11,401 nucleotides of DNA from Candidatus Microgenomates bacterium (GCA_015485895.1 WFSR01000011.1:1-11401); one strand, 5' to 3'. Counted from the first letter of the stretch, positions 1 to 6,032 are shown. Made by a program: numbers and translations. Notes: a model not told the origin generated them from the sequence alone.

Positions 1-1142
1 ATTTTGTCCCAGGGGACAAGAGCGTACTCTTTAAATTTTAATCCTTTATCACCGGCAAAAATCACCTTGCCAACGACTTTCTCTTGAGAAAGCTTGGCAA
101 AATAATCAATGTTCGAAAAAAGCTTGGGAGAAAAAGTATGGGTTGCCTTAACTTCATAGGCATAAACTTTTCCACCTTCATCGTAGAGGAGATCCAACTC
201 TCTTCCACTCCGCTCCCGCCAAAAGTAAAAGTCAATATTCCGATCCTGGTGAGCAAACCATTTTCTAAACTCGGCAATAACAAAGGTTTCGAAAATACTT
301 CCCCTTAGGGGATGATTTGCTAATTCTCTAGCACTTTTGATACCCAAAAGTGCCGTAACGATACCCGTGTCATAAAAATACAATTTTGGCGACTTTATAA
401 TTCGCTTGTTGAAATTCCGATAATAAGGATTAAGGAAGAAAACTATATAGGAAGCCTCGAGGACGGAAAGCCACTCTCTTATTGTATTTACTGAGACACC
501 GACATCAATTGCCAACGAGGATAAATTTAATATCTGTCCCGTTCTTCCCGCGGCCAACCTTAAAAACCGGGTAAAATCGCGCATATTTTTAACATTTATC
601 AGATCTCTTACATCTCTTTCCAAGTAAGTAGCGATGTAATCTAAATACCACTTTTGGGGGTTAAGTTTTTGGCTATAAATTGGCGGGTAAGAACCAAAAA
701 TTATTTGTTCCAATGGTGTTCTCTTTTTCCATCCCGCTTTTTCTAACTCGCTCAAATCAAAGGGAAAAAGACGAAATAGGGCTACCCTTCCTGCTAAACT
801 CTGTTTTGTCTTTGACAAGAGAAGAATATTCTGCGAACCAGTAAGAATAAACCTTAAACGCTTATTAGCGTCCACCATAGATTGGATATAAGAAAGAAGC
901 TCGGGGACTTTTTGAACTTCGTCAATAATTATCTTGCTACTCTTGGCCAAAAAACCACGCGGGTCTTCTTGGGCAACTAATCTTATATCAGGGCTTTCTA
1001 AATTAGCGTAGAAAAAGTTAGGGAAAAGGCTTCGGATTAAGGTGGTTTTTCCCGACTGACGCGGCCCGGTAAGCAAAATCACGGGATATTTTTTCACATA
1101 CTTTTTAAGAATAGGTGCTAGTTTTCTTTTGGCAATCATCAT
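1..1142 (-). CDS. DUF4143-type AAA ATPase, 3' end cut by window edge
   Basis: My translation gives about 380 residues with no frameshift and no stop before the left edge. The N-terminal P-loop ATPase has Walker A GPRQSGKT (about 26-33), Walker B IIIDE (71-75) and a sensor-like TGSQN (101-105). The middle has the family hallmark YIATYLERDVRDL, then a winged-helix-like stretch and KSPKLYFYDTGI. The C-terminus has a PD-(D/E)XK nuclease-like core, ELD about 30 residues from the end of a strand followed by YEVK. The last visible residues, ALVPWDK, match the usual family ending, so only a few codons are probably missing. Proteins of this type are common in CPR bacteria and archaea, often as several paralogues. 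They are suspected to bind or act on nucleic acid, but the physiological role is unknown. The start is the first of two adjacent ATGs (1142 or 1139), 6 nt after a predicted -10 box. It is transcribed separately from the dehydrogenase unit upstream of it. Confidence 0.93.
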   Translation of the reverse strand, partial: MMIAKRKLAPILKKYVKKYPVILLTGPRQSGKTTLIRSLFPNFFYANLESPDIRLVAQEDPRGFLAKSSKIIIDEVQKVPELLSYIQSMVDANKRLRFILTGSQNILLLSKTKQSLAGRVALFRLFPFDLSELEKAGWKKRTPLEQIIFGSYPPIYSQKLNPQKWYLDYIATYLERDVRDLINVKNMRDFTRFLRLAAGRTGQILNLSSLAIDVGVSVNTIREWLSVLEASYIVFFLNPYYRNFNKRIIKSPKLYFYDTGIVTALLGIKSARELANHPLRGSIFETFVIAEFRKWFAHQDRNIDFYFWRERSGRELDLLYDEGGKVYAYEVKATHTFSPKLFSNIDYFAKLSQEKVVGKVIFAGDKGLKFKEYALVPWDK

Positions 1143-1148
1143 AAAATT

Positions 1149-1177
1149 ATCCTACCATTTCCCTTGCAAATTTGCAA
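1149..1177 (-). promoter_or_regulatory. Predicted promoter of the DUF4143 ATPase, with 14-bp palindrome
   Basis: On the minus strand TTGCAA (1172-1177) lies 17 nt before TAGGAT (1149-1154). Six nt then lead to the ATG at 1142, so the mRNA could be leaderless. The -35 box is one half of the perfect palindrome TTGCAAATTTGCAA (1164-1177), which could also be an operator or form a small hairpin after the dehydrogenase gene. The -10 is only a partial match to consensus, so this is a pattern-based prediction. Confidence 0.5.
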
Positions 1178-1200
1178 TTGGACTGCAAAATTGGCAAAAC

Positions 1201-1920
1201 TTATAAATATCCTAGTTTTCTCACCTCAACATGGTTTAGAACAACATCTGTGGGTTGAGAAAGCATATAGATGATGATATCGGCGACTTTTTCTTTCTTC
1301 ATCATCCATTCTGCATTTTTGCCATAATGGAAGCCGGCAGATTCGAATATTTCCGTATCCATGCCCGGAGGATAAATTGCCATTACCTTAATGTTATCTT
1401 TGGCGTACACCTTCCTAATACTTTCTGTAAAAGCGCGGACAGCATGTTTGGTGGTAGTATATGGAGCCCAGCCTGGCTCATAATCTATCCCGGCTACTGA
1501 GACAACATTCAAAATTTGACCACCTTTTTGCTTTTTCATTATTGGGGTGACATATTTAACCATATAGATATAGCCCAGTGTATTAATTTCAAAAAGCTCT
1601 CTTAACTTTTTATCTGAATGCTCCTCTAAATCTCCCTCCCACCAAATGCCAGCATTATTAATAAGGATGTCGATCCGGGAGAAGTCTTTAATTATGTTTT
1701 TAATAGTATCTTGCACTTGTTCGGGCTTAGAGACATCACAAGTGTAGCCTTCGACTTTCGTTTGGAACTTTTTCTTAATCTCGGCAACTGTTTTGTTAAG
1801 CACCTCCTCACTTCGGGCCAATAAAGCCAAGTTTGTGCCCCTTTCTGCTAATTTTAAAGCAACCGCTTTACCCAAACCCTTCGACCCGCCGGTGATTAAA
1901 ACAACTTTATCTTTGAGCAT
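1201..1920 (-). CDS. Short-chain dehydrogenase/reductase (classical SDR)
   Basis: This is an NAD(P)-dependent oxidoreductase with a Rossmann fold, 239 residues from the chosen ATG, usual for classical SDRs. It has the cofactor loop TGGSKGLG (10-17), an acidic-strand CDV (D62), NNAG (88-91), the catalytic Asn113, Ser141, and the YxxxK pair Y154/K158, so the full catalytic set is present. An Arg at 36 after the second strand suggests NADP preference (inference). I chose ATG 1920 because MLKDKVVLITGG is the normal SDR N-terminus. An in-frame TTG at 1956 would add 12 residues and sits 8 nt from the upstream stop. A GGAGG lies 24 nt before the ATG, too far to be a normal ribosome site. The gene follows the alpha/beta hydrolase on the same strand and is probably co-transcribed. 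Substrate cannot be deduced. Confidence 0.93.
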   Translation of the reverse strand: MLKDKVVLITGGSKGLGKAVALKLAERGTNLALLARSEEVLNKTVAEIKKKFQTKVEGYTCDVSKPEQVQDTIKNIIKDFSRIDILINNAGIWWEGDLEEHSDKKLRELFEINTLGYIYMVKYVTPIMKKQKGGQILNVVSVAGIDYEPGWAPYTTTKHAVRAFTESIRKVYAKDNIKVMAIYPPGMDTEIFESAGFHYGKNAEWMMKKEKVADIIIYMLSQPTDVVLNHVEVRKLGYL

Positions 1921-1964
1921 AGCTTGCTTTTTCTTTAACTCTAACCTCCAAGGCAAATAATTCT

Positions 1965-2843
1965 CTAATTAATGGAAATGCCATCTAGAAAATGGACAAC
2001 CCTTTTTACCAACTGTTCCCCATATCCTTTAAAATCATGCTCTGCTCTTTCAAAAACAACTGTTTCAACTTTTGGACTACCTGTTAATTTCCTTTTTAAA
2101 ATATCCATTGCCTCTTTAGGATGAGAAATAACATCCCTCATTCCACTAAAAGCCAAGACAGGGATATCAATTTTTGCCAATTCCTCCCACTTAGAACTTC
2201 GGGGATTATGATAAGGAAAAACATTAGCAGCTACTCTTTCATTGGCGAAAAAATTTAGGAAAGTTTTAGCACTTAACCTACATTCTCCCCACAAATCCTT
2301 ACTCAATAATTCCCCCTCTTTTCCTTTCTCTATCAATCTTTTTGCTTCCTCTAATAATTGAGAGTAGTTTTTATCCTCTTTGGCTATTCCCAGCATATCA
2401 ACCGGACTTAAAAGAACAAAGGCTCGTATATGTTTCCTCGTTTCTTCTTCTGCCCTGAGATAGTAATAAACAATCTTTGAAGGGCCTAAAGAATGGGCTT
2501 CCAAAACAATGTTTTCATACCCCAATTGAAGAGATTTTCTCATCCAGGCATCAATATCAAGAAAGGAATCCTCAAATAATTCATAGGTATTGCCAATGAT
2601 TTTTATTCCCCCTTCTTTCGTACCAAAGCCAACTACTGAATGAGTTCCCCTATTTTCAACAACTAAAAAATCATAGCCATGCTTAGGATAAAAATCATGC
2701 ATAAAAGGATAAAAAGAATTGCAATAAAGAGAGCCACCCATACCATGAATATGGAGAATGAGATTTTTGTTCCCCTCTCTTTTGGAAAGCTGACCTGTAA
2801 AAACCAAATTATCTTTTGTAATGGCTTTAACAAATCTTATCAT
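1965..2843 (-). CDS. Alpha/beta-fold hydrolase (esterase/lipase-like)
   Basis: This is a soluble serine hydrolase of 292 residues with no signal peptide. It has HGMGG (33-37) as the oxyanion-hole loop. The nucleophile elbow is AHSLG with Ser118, an Ala replacing the usual first Gly. Asp237 lies in FSGMRDV and His269 in AEHDF, so the Ser-Asp-His triad is complete. A lid-like insertion occupies roughly 150-210. The shape resembles dienelactone-hydrolase/esterase relatives, but the substrate is not identifiable. ATG 2843 directly follows an extended -10 promoter by 9 nt, with no Shine-Dalgarno. It is the first gene of a two-gene unit with the dehydrogenase. A hydrolase-plus-SDR pair could process lipid- or ester-type compounds, which is only an inference. 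Confidence 0.9.
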   Translation of the reverse strand: MIRFVKAITKDNLVFTGQLSKREGNKNLILHIHGMGGSLYCNSFYPFMHDFYPKHGYDFLVVENRGTHSVVGFGTKEGGIKIIGNTYELFEDSFLDIDAWMRKSLQLGYENIVLEAHSLGPSKIVYYYLRAEEETRKHIRAFVLLSPVDMLGIAKEDKNYSQLLEEAKRLIEKGKEGELLSKDLWGECRLSAKTFLNFFANERVAANVFPYHNPRSSKWEELAKIDIPVLAFSGMRDVISHPKEAMDILKRKLTGSPKVETVVFERAEHDFKGYGEQLVKRVVHFLDGISIN

Positions 2844-2852
2844 TGCTTACTT

Positions 2853-2861
2853 ATTGTAGCA
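2853..2861 (-). promoter_or_regulatory. Extended -10 promoter of hydrolase-SDR unit
   Basis: On the minus strand TGC-TACAAT (TACAAT at 2853-2858, TGC at 2859-2861) precedes the hydrolase ATG by 9 nt. At 17 nt spacing there is no good -35. A TTGCAT at 2882-2887 would fit an alternative TATGCT -10 with 18-nt spacing. The predicted start lies within a few nt of the ATG, so the transcript would be leaderless or nearly so. Confidence 0.5.
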
Positions 2862-2909
2862 TAGGAAATAAGCGTCGACTTATGCAAACTTTCTCCAAAA
2901 TTGGCGGGT

Positions 2910-3446
2910 TTATTGTGGTTGCTTCAACCTGCTTAACAAATAATAGCCAACAACGGAAGCGGCGGCGTAGACGTTGAGAGAGTGATTAATGCCCAGCATC
3001 GGTAATTCGACTTGGGCGTCGGTAGCCGCCAAAACTTGGCGGGAAATACCCCGGCCCTCATTGCCTAAAATGAGGGCCAGCGGAAAATGGGGTTCCAATT
3101 GCCAATAGGGGAGAGAGGTTTTTGTTTGCTCGACAGCAACAATCTGGTAGCCTTTCTTTTTCAGCTCCCGCAAAAGAGGTAGCATCTCTCGACGTTGTTC
3201 CCAAGGCACCCAGCGCCAAGTTCCCACCGAAGCGCGGTGAATTTTGACATTAGGTGGGGTCACCATTTTCCCCACCAAATAAATTTGTTCCACTGCTAAA
3301 GCATCCCCTAGGCGAAAAAATGAGCCAATATTGAAGGTGTCAATCAAATTGTCGAGAATAAAGACAATTGGTTGGCGCTTAATCCGCTGGCGCAATTTTT
3401 GGTCCACCGGCTGGTGGCGCAGCTGTCGGGCATTCCAATGTTTCAT
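2910..3446 (-). CDS. SpoU/TrmH-family RNA 2'-O-methyltransferase
   Basis: This is an AdoMet-dependent 2'-O-ribose methyltransferase of the SPOUT (trefoil-knot) class, acting on tRNA or rRNA. All three SpoU motifs are visible: motif 1 DTFNIGSFFR (N39, R45), motif 2 LILGNEGRGI (E130 region), and motif 3 LPMLGINHSLNVYAAASVV (S156-L-N158). At 178 residues it is a minimal catalytic domain. It lacks the N-terminal substrate-binding extension of RlmB-type enzymes and is closer in size to TrmH/TrmL-like proteins. The exact target nucleotide cannot be read from sequence. It is the last gene of the five-gene operon, 3 nt after the stop of the thioredoxin-fold gene and without its own ribosome site, so it probably depends on translational coupling. 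Confidence 0.93.
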   Translation of the reverse strand: MKHWNARQLRHQPVDQKLRQRIKRQPIVFILDNLIDTFNIGSFFRLGDALAVEQIYLVGKMVTPPNVKIHRASVGTWRWVPWEQRREMLPLLRELKKKGYQIVAVEQTKTSLPYWQLEPHFPLALILGNEGRGISRQVLAATDAQVELPMLGINHSLNVYAAASVVGYYLLSRLKQPQ

Positions 3447-3449
3447 ACT

Positions 3450-4418
3450 CTAAGAGCCGCAATTACCACTCGGCAGTTTTGGGGCAGCACTGCTCGACAG
3501 TTTTTTACCACATTCATGAGGTTTTTTATTAAACGCCTGGCAAACTGCCAACTTTAGGGTCTCCGGATCACGGTATTGGCTACTGGCAAAAATTTTCTTA
3601 CCTACGCGCAAGACCACATTTTTGCCATAAGCTCCTTTTGGCGGGAAATCCTGATCATTAATAAAGAGCGTCGGCGAAGCACTAACTTTTTTCTCCCGGC
3701 TTAATTTTTCTTCAGCGGCCAAAATTTTTAAGGCCTGGCTGCCAAAACAATCTTTAATTTTCGCCGGGTCAAAACCGCTCTTTTTGGCTTCCTTTTCCCA
3801 ACAGGTTTCTACATTACCCAAATTGCAATTTTTATTTACCCCAGCGACAAACTGCCACCATTGTTGGACATCTTTTTTCTCCCGCCAAGCGCAAATTTCG
3901 CGAACATCTTCGTTCAGCTCCTGGCGGCCATGGAGCGAAAAATAGCCATGAGTTGGGTCAGTTAATAAAACTCTCGGCCGCATCTTGCTCAAACAGGCAT
4001 TGAGCGAAGGATAAAGTCGCTGTTGGCAACTTTTAGCATTAGGGAAGTATCCCTTTTTAACATATTCTTGGCAACGGGCCGGAGTGTATACTTGGCGTTG
4101 ACATACTTTGGCCAGATCCATTTTATTAATAATGTAGTGAGGTTGCCAATCTACATTATTGCCCAAGAGCTTCACCACCGGCAAAAGGGCATCCTCAATC
4201 TGGTTGCCATAAGGGCAGAAACTCATTACAAATAGATCTACCTTGGGATGTCGGCTTTTCTTGACGGAAAATTCCTTAACAGTTTTACCCTTTAATTCGG
4301 CCTTTTTTTGTTGTTGCGTCTGGTAAAGGCTATGACTTAACCACCCAGCTGCAAAGGCCAAAATTACTACTACTGGCAAAATAACTATAGCCGCTCCTTT
4401 CCAATGGATCTTTTTCAT
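3450..4418 (-). CDS. Membrane-anchored cysteine-rich thioredoxin-fold (DsbA/GILT-like) protein
   Basis: The protein has 322 residues. A short basic N-terminus and one TM helix (about 9-30) anchor it with the bulk outside the cytoplasm, and a linker rich in Q and K follows. The thioredoxin-like domain begins at about 58 with FVMSFCPYG, so the active site has a single cysteine (C68) where DsbA has CxxC. The cis-Pro loop is SASPT (P249). A SLHGRQELNEDVREIC block (about 161-176) is typical of GILT-like relatives that I recall from CPR bacteria. There are twelve cysteines in all, four of them in an insert at about 106-142, so several structural disulfides or a second redox centre are likely. The role is probably extracytoplasmic thiol-disulfide exchange (inference). 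Its ATG directly abuts the ferredoxin stop, and it has the only strong Shine-Dalgarno in the window (GGAGG, 5-nt spacing), lying inside the ferredoxin's last codons. Confidence 0.85.
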   Translation of the reverse strand: MKKIHWKGAAIVILPVVVILAFAAGWLSHSLYQTQQQKKAELKGKTVKEFSVKKSRHPKVDLFVMSFCPYGNQIEDALLPVVKLLGNNVDWQPHYIINKMDLAKVCQRQVYTPARCQEYVKKGYFPNAKSCQQRLYPSLNACLSKMRPRVLLTDPTHGYFSLHGRQELNEDVREICAWREKKDVQQWWQFVAGVNKNCNLGNVETCWEKEAKKSGFDPAKIKDCFGSQALKILAAEEKLSREKKVSASPTLFINDQDFPPKGAYGKNVVLRVGKKIFASSQYRDPETLKLAVCQAFNKKPHECGKKLSSSAAPKLPSGNCGS

Positions 4419-4613
4419 TTACCCCTCCTTAGAAATTATAATCGCCCCGGTTGGGCAAAAATTAACGGCGTTTTTAATCATCTCTTCTTCTTGAGCATTG
4501 GTTGGTTGGCGAATTACTTTAGCCTTACCATTTTCTAATTTAAAAAAATCGCCGGCCATTGCACTACAAGTTCCACAGCCAATGCATTTGTCTTCATCAA
4601 TACTAACTTTCAT
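4419..4613 (-). CDS. Single-cluster [4Fe-4S] ferredoxin
   Basis: This is a small electron carrier of 64 residues. CIGCGTC supplies C10, C13 and C16, and CPTGAI near the end supplies C53. These are the four ligands of one [4Fe-4S] cluster, as in Thermotoga-type monocluster ferredoxins. The position of the usual extra disulfide cysteine is Ala20, so that disulfide is absent. The ATG overlaps the TGA of the preceding gene (ATGA, 4 nt), and the TAA is immediately followed by the next ATG, so translation is coupled on both sides. Redox partners are not evident in the window. The neighbouring thioredoxin-fold protein is predicted to lie across the membrane, so direct transfer between the two is doubtful. 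Confidence 0.95.
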   Translation of the reverse strand: MKVSIDEDKCIGCGTCSAMAGDFFKLENGKAKVIRQPTNAQEEEMIKNAVNFCPTGAIIISKEG

Positions 4614-5134
4614 ATCGTTTCATTATCCCGGCTTCCTTTCTCTTTGTCAAGGACATCTTGAGCTACATTCATAGCTACTAAAATCAGACGAATCCTCGCC
4701 TGCGCTTGGGCCAAAGTTAATCGTTGCAAATTATGGGGAAAATAATGAAAAACAAGATTACGCCCTTTCTTCCAGGCTCGCCAAAGAAGGGGAGCAATTG
4801 CTTGTTTATTAAGTTCTAGCCCATCCAAAGCCCGGTAAACTGAAAAGCGGCGGTACTTCAAATTAGGATTGAGAACCTTGCCAACCCGAAAATGGTCATC
4901 ATAATAATCATCTCGGGTAATTAAATTTAGTTGAAGAAAGAACTTTTTCAAAAACCCTTCGTACGCCTTGGCAAAAGGGGCCACCAAAAAAGAATAATCA
5001 GAAATATTATCTGCCAGAACACCTTGCCGCGCTAACTGCCAAAGATGAAAGCCATCCGCTAAAAGTTCTCGTTCTTCTTGACTTAGATACTTTCTACTTA
5101 CCAAATAATTGGTTTCAGGAGTAATAACAGCCAT
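4610..5134 (-). CDS. Small helical protein with HEPN-like RNxxxH motif (putative ribonuclease)
   Basis: This 174-residue protein is not a family I can name with certainty. It appears all-helical, with helices at about 17-38, 46-70, 110-122 and 140-165. The motif RNLVFH (R125 to H130) fits the RNxxxH signature of HEPN ribonucleases. It lies between the third and last helices, where HEPN proteins carry it. The segment DYSFLVAPFAKAYEGFLKK (46-64) reminds me of the HEPN domain of the RnlA/LsoA RNase toxins, but I could not test this. If correct, it would dimerise and cleave RNA. There is no MNT-type antitoxin beside it. The chosen ATG 5134 lies inside the end of the membrane-protein gene (37-nt overlap), with a GAGGTGG about 10 nt upstream. 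A TTG at codon 11 is the alternative start. It could instead be an inactive HEPN-fold binding protein. Confidence 0.75.
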   Translation of the reverse strand: MAVITPETNYLVSRKYLSQEERELLADGFHLWQLARQGVLADNISDYSFLVAPFAKAYEGFLKKFFLQLNLITRDDYYDDHFRVGKVLNPNLKYRRFSVYRALDGLELNKQAIAPLLWRAWKKGRNLVFHYFPHNLQRLTLAQAQARIRLILVAMNVAQDVLDKEKGSRDNETI

Positions 5135-5619
5135 GAAAAAACCGCCACCTCGCAGGCAAAATTATAACCAGAAAATGAAGCTCGCAGCTGTCGTTGCCAA
5201 ATTTGCCGATACACAGGTAATTTACCAAGTACTAACAGTTCTAGGGAAAGGTTAGTCGCCAAAAAGAAAAGGAAAATAAGACCCGCCAAAGAATTACCCG
5301 AAGTCCAAAGAAAGAAAACCAAAACCACGAAAGTCAGCTGGCCCCAGAAATGGTGGAAAATAGACCTGGCGCCGCTGCGGCGCAACCAGACAACCAGTTG
5401 CTGCCAAGAGCTATTATTAATAGGTAAGGAAAATGTTGGCCGGGCAAGGGTCAGATCAGTCCAGAGAAAAATCAACGCCAAAAAAGCTAGAGCTAGAAAA
5501 ACCAGCCACCAATAAAAAGCCAAGCGTTGCCAAAAAAGCCAGCCGGCCAACAACACCAGGAGAAAAGCGTTAGCCCCTAATTGCCAAAGCCAGCACCGCC
5601 GCCAGTATCCCTTATCCAT
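5098..5619 (-). CDS. Hypothetical integral membrane protein, about five TM helices
   Basis: I do not recognise the family. The 173 residues are extremely rich in Leu, Trp and Phe. Hydrophobic segments fall at about 11-29, 34-53, 93-107, 110-131 and 153-168. Two hydrophilic stretches separate them: about 54-92, containing SGARSIFHHFW, and about 132-152, which is basic. The N-terminus (MDKGYWRR) is positively charged, so it is probably cytoplasmic. No transporter or enzyme motif stands out. It is the first gene of the five-gene operon. Its 3' end overlaps the HEPN-like gene by 37 nt, so the two are likely made together and may interact, as partner, anchor or regulator. ATG 5619 lies 6 nt after a predicted -10 box. 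Confidence 0.8.
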   Translation of the reverse strand: MDKGYWRRCWLWQLGANAFLLVLLAGWLFWQRLAFYWWLVFLALAFLALIFLWTDLTLARPTFSLPINNSSWQQLVVWLRRSGARSIFHHFWGQLTFVVLVFFLWTSGNSLAGLIFLFFLATNLSLELLVLGKLPVYRQIWQRQLRASFSGYNFACEVAVFSWLLLLLKPIIW

Positions 5620-5625
5620 AAAATC

Positions 5626-5654
5626 AGTTTAGCAAATTACAAATAAATTCTAAA
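5626..5654 (-). promoter_or_regulatory. Predicted promoter of the five-gene operon
   Basis: On the minus strand TTTAGA (5649-5654) is followed after 17 nt by TGC-extended TAAACT (5626-5631), then GATTTT and the ATG at 5619. With a 6-nt gap between -10 and ATG, the transcript would start at or next to the A of the start codon. Both hexamers are imperfect. The conclusion rests on spacing and on the same layout seen at other genes here. Confidence 0.45.
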
Positions 5655-5670
5655 TCCCGACGGTAGAGGC

Positions 5671-5880
5671 AAACCTGCCCCGACGAATGTCGGAGCAAAT
5701 CCTAATTACCAAAATCCTAAATTCTAAATCCTAAACAAATTCAAATGACCAAAATCCAAATGTTCAAAACATTTTTTTCTTTTTTCTTTCTTTCTTTTGT
5801 CTTTCTCTTTTGTTTTGGTCATTTGGTCATTTGGATTTTGAGCATTGTTTAGGATTTGGGTCATTAGGATTTAGGATTTG
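5671..5880. repeat. Modular intergenic inverted repeat, copy A
   Basis: This stretch has no gene. It starts with a small hairpin (arms GCCCCGAC/GTCGGAGC around 5677-5696, loop GAAT). An A/T-rich left arm of direct motifs (ATCCTAA, CAAATG, ACCAAAA; about 5697-5772) follows. Then comes a pyrimidine-rich spacer (about 5773-5812), and a right arm (about 5813-5880) that is an imperfect reverse complement of the left arm, ending in AGGATTTAGGATTTG. The first 50 nt (5671-5720) match 11235-11284 at 46 of 50 positions, and 5731-5772 matches 11301-11342 at 39 of 42. The folded RNA would be a long hairpin, so it may act as a transcription barrier between the tRNA-Ala unit and the operon to its left. Such repeats are, from memory, widespread in CPR genomes and are of unknown function. 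Confidence 0.85.
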
Positions 5881-5883
5881 TTT

Positions 5884-5917
5884 TTCCTAGTTCCTAGCTC
5901 CTAGTTCCTAGTTCTAA
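5884..5917. repeat. 7-bp tandem repeat, (TTCCTAG)4 plus partial unit
   Basis: Units at 5884-5890, 5891-5897, 5898-5904 (CTCCTAG) and 5905-5911, then the partial unit TTCTAA. The array begins 6 nt beyond the 3' end of tRNA-Ala and joins the repeat on its left. A 7-bp direct repeat also lies beside copy B after gyrA, with a different unit. Confidence 0.85.
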
Positions 5918-5922
5918 TTTTG

Positions 5923-5995
5923 TGGACCGGGCGGGGTTTGAACCCGCGACCTCCCCGATGCGACCGGGGTGCTCTCCCAGCTAAGCTACCGGCCC
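5923..5995 (-). tRNA. tRNA-Ala, anticodon CGC
   Basis: The minus strand folds into a complete 73-nt cloverleaf. The acceptor stem is GGGCCGG/CCGGTCC with G3:U70, the alanine identity pair. The D arm is GCTT/GAGC. The anticodon stem is CCCCG/CGGGG with loop GTCGCAT, giving anticodon CGC for GCG codons. The variable loop has 5 nt. The T stem is GCGGG/CCCGC with loop TTCAAAC, and the discriminator is A73. No CCA is encoded (the DNA continues CAA), so a CCA-adding enzyme is needed. It has its own promoter 8 nt upstream and looks monocistronic. Confidence 0.97.
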
Positions 5996-6003
5996 AGTAG
6001 CTT

Positions 6004-6032
6004 ATTTTACTAGCTTGCAATCCCGACCTCAA
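6004..6032 (-). promoter_or_regulatory. Promoter of tRNA-Ala
   Basis: On the minus strand TTGAGG (6027-6032) and TAAAAT (6004-6009) are separated by exactly 17 nt. The tRNA 5' end lies 8 nt beyond the -10, so the transcript starts at or within a base or two of the mature tRNA. The site overlaps the gyrB promoter on the other strand. Confidence 0.65.

Noticed and set aside
1941..1956. TTG at 1956 as the start of the short-chain dehydrogenase
   Set aside because: The GGAGG lies downstream of this TTG, and the extra 12 residues do not resemble an SDR N-terminus. The ATG at 1920 gives a standard one, although the TTG cannot be excluded.
4610..4613. TGA read as an amino-acid codon (alternative genetic code)
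   Set aside because: TGA ends the HEPN-like gene exactly at the ferredoxin start, and tryptophans in the conserved proteins are TGG.
5671..5880. Possible CRISPR array in the repeated A/T-rich region
   Set aside because: The short words recur at irregular spacing, form inverted arms, and have no repeat-spacer regularity. No cas gene is present.
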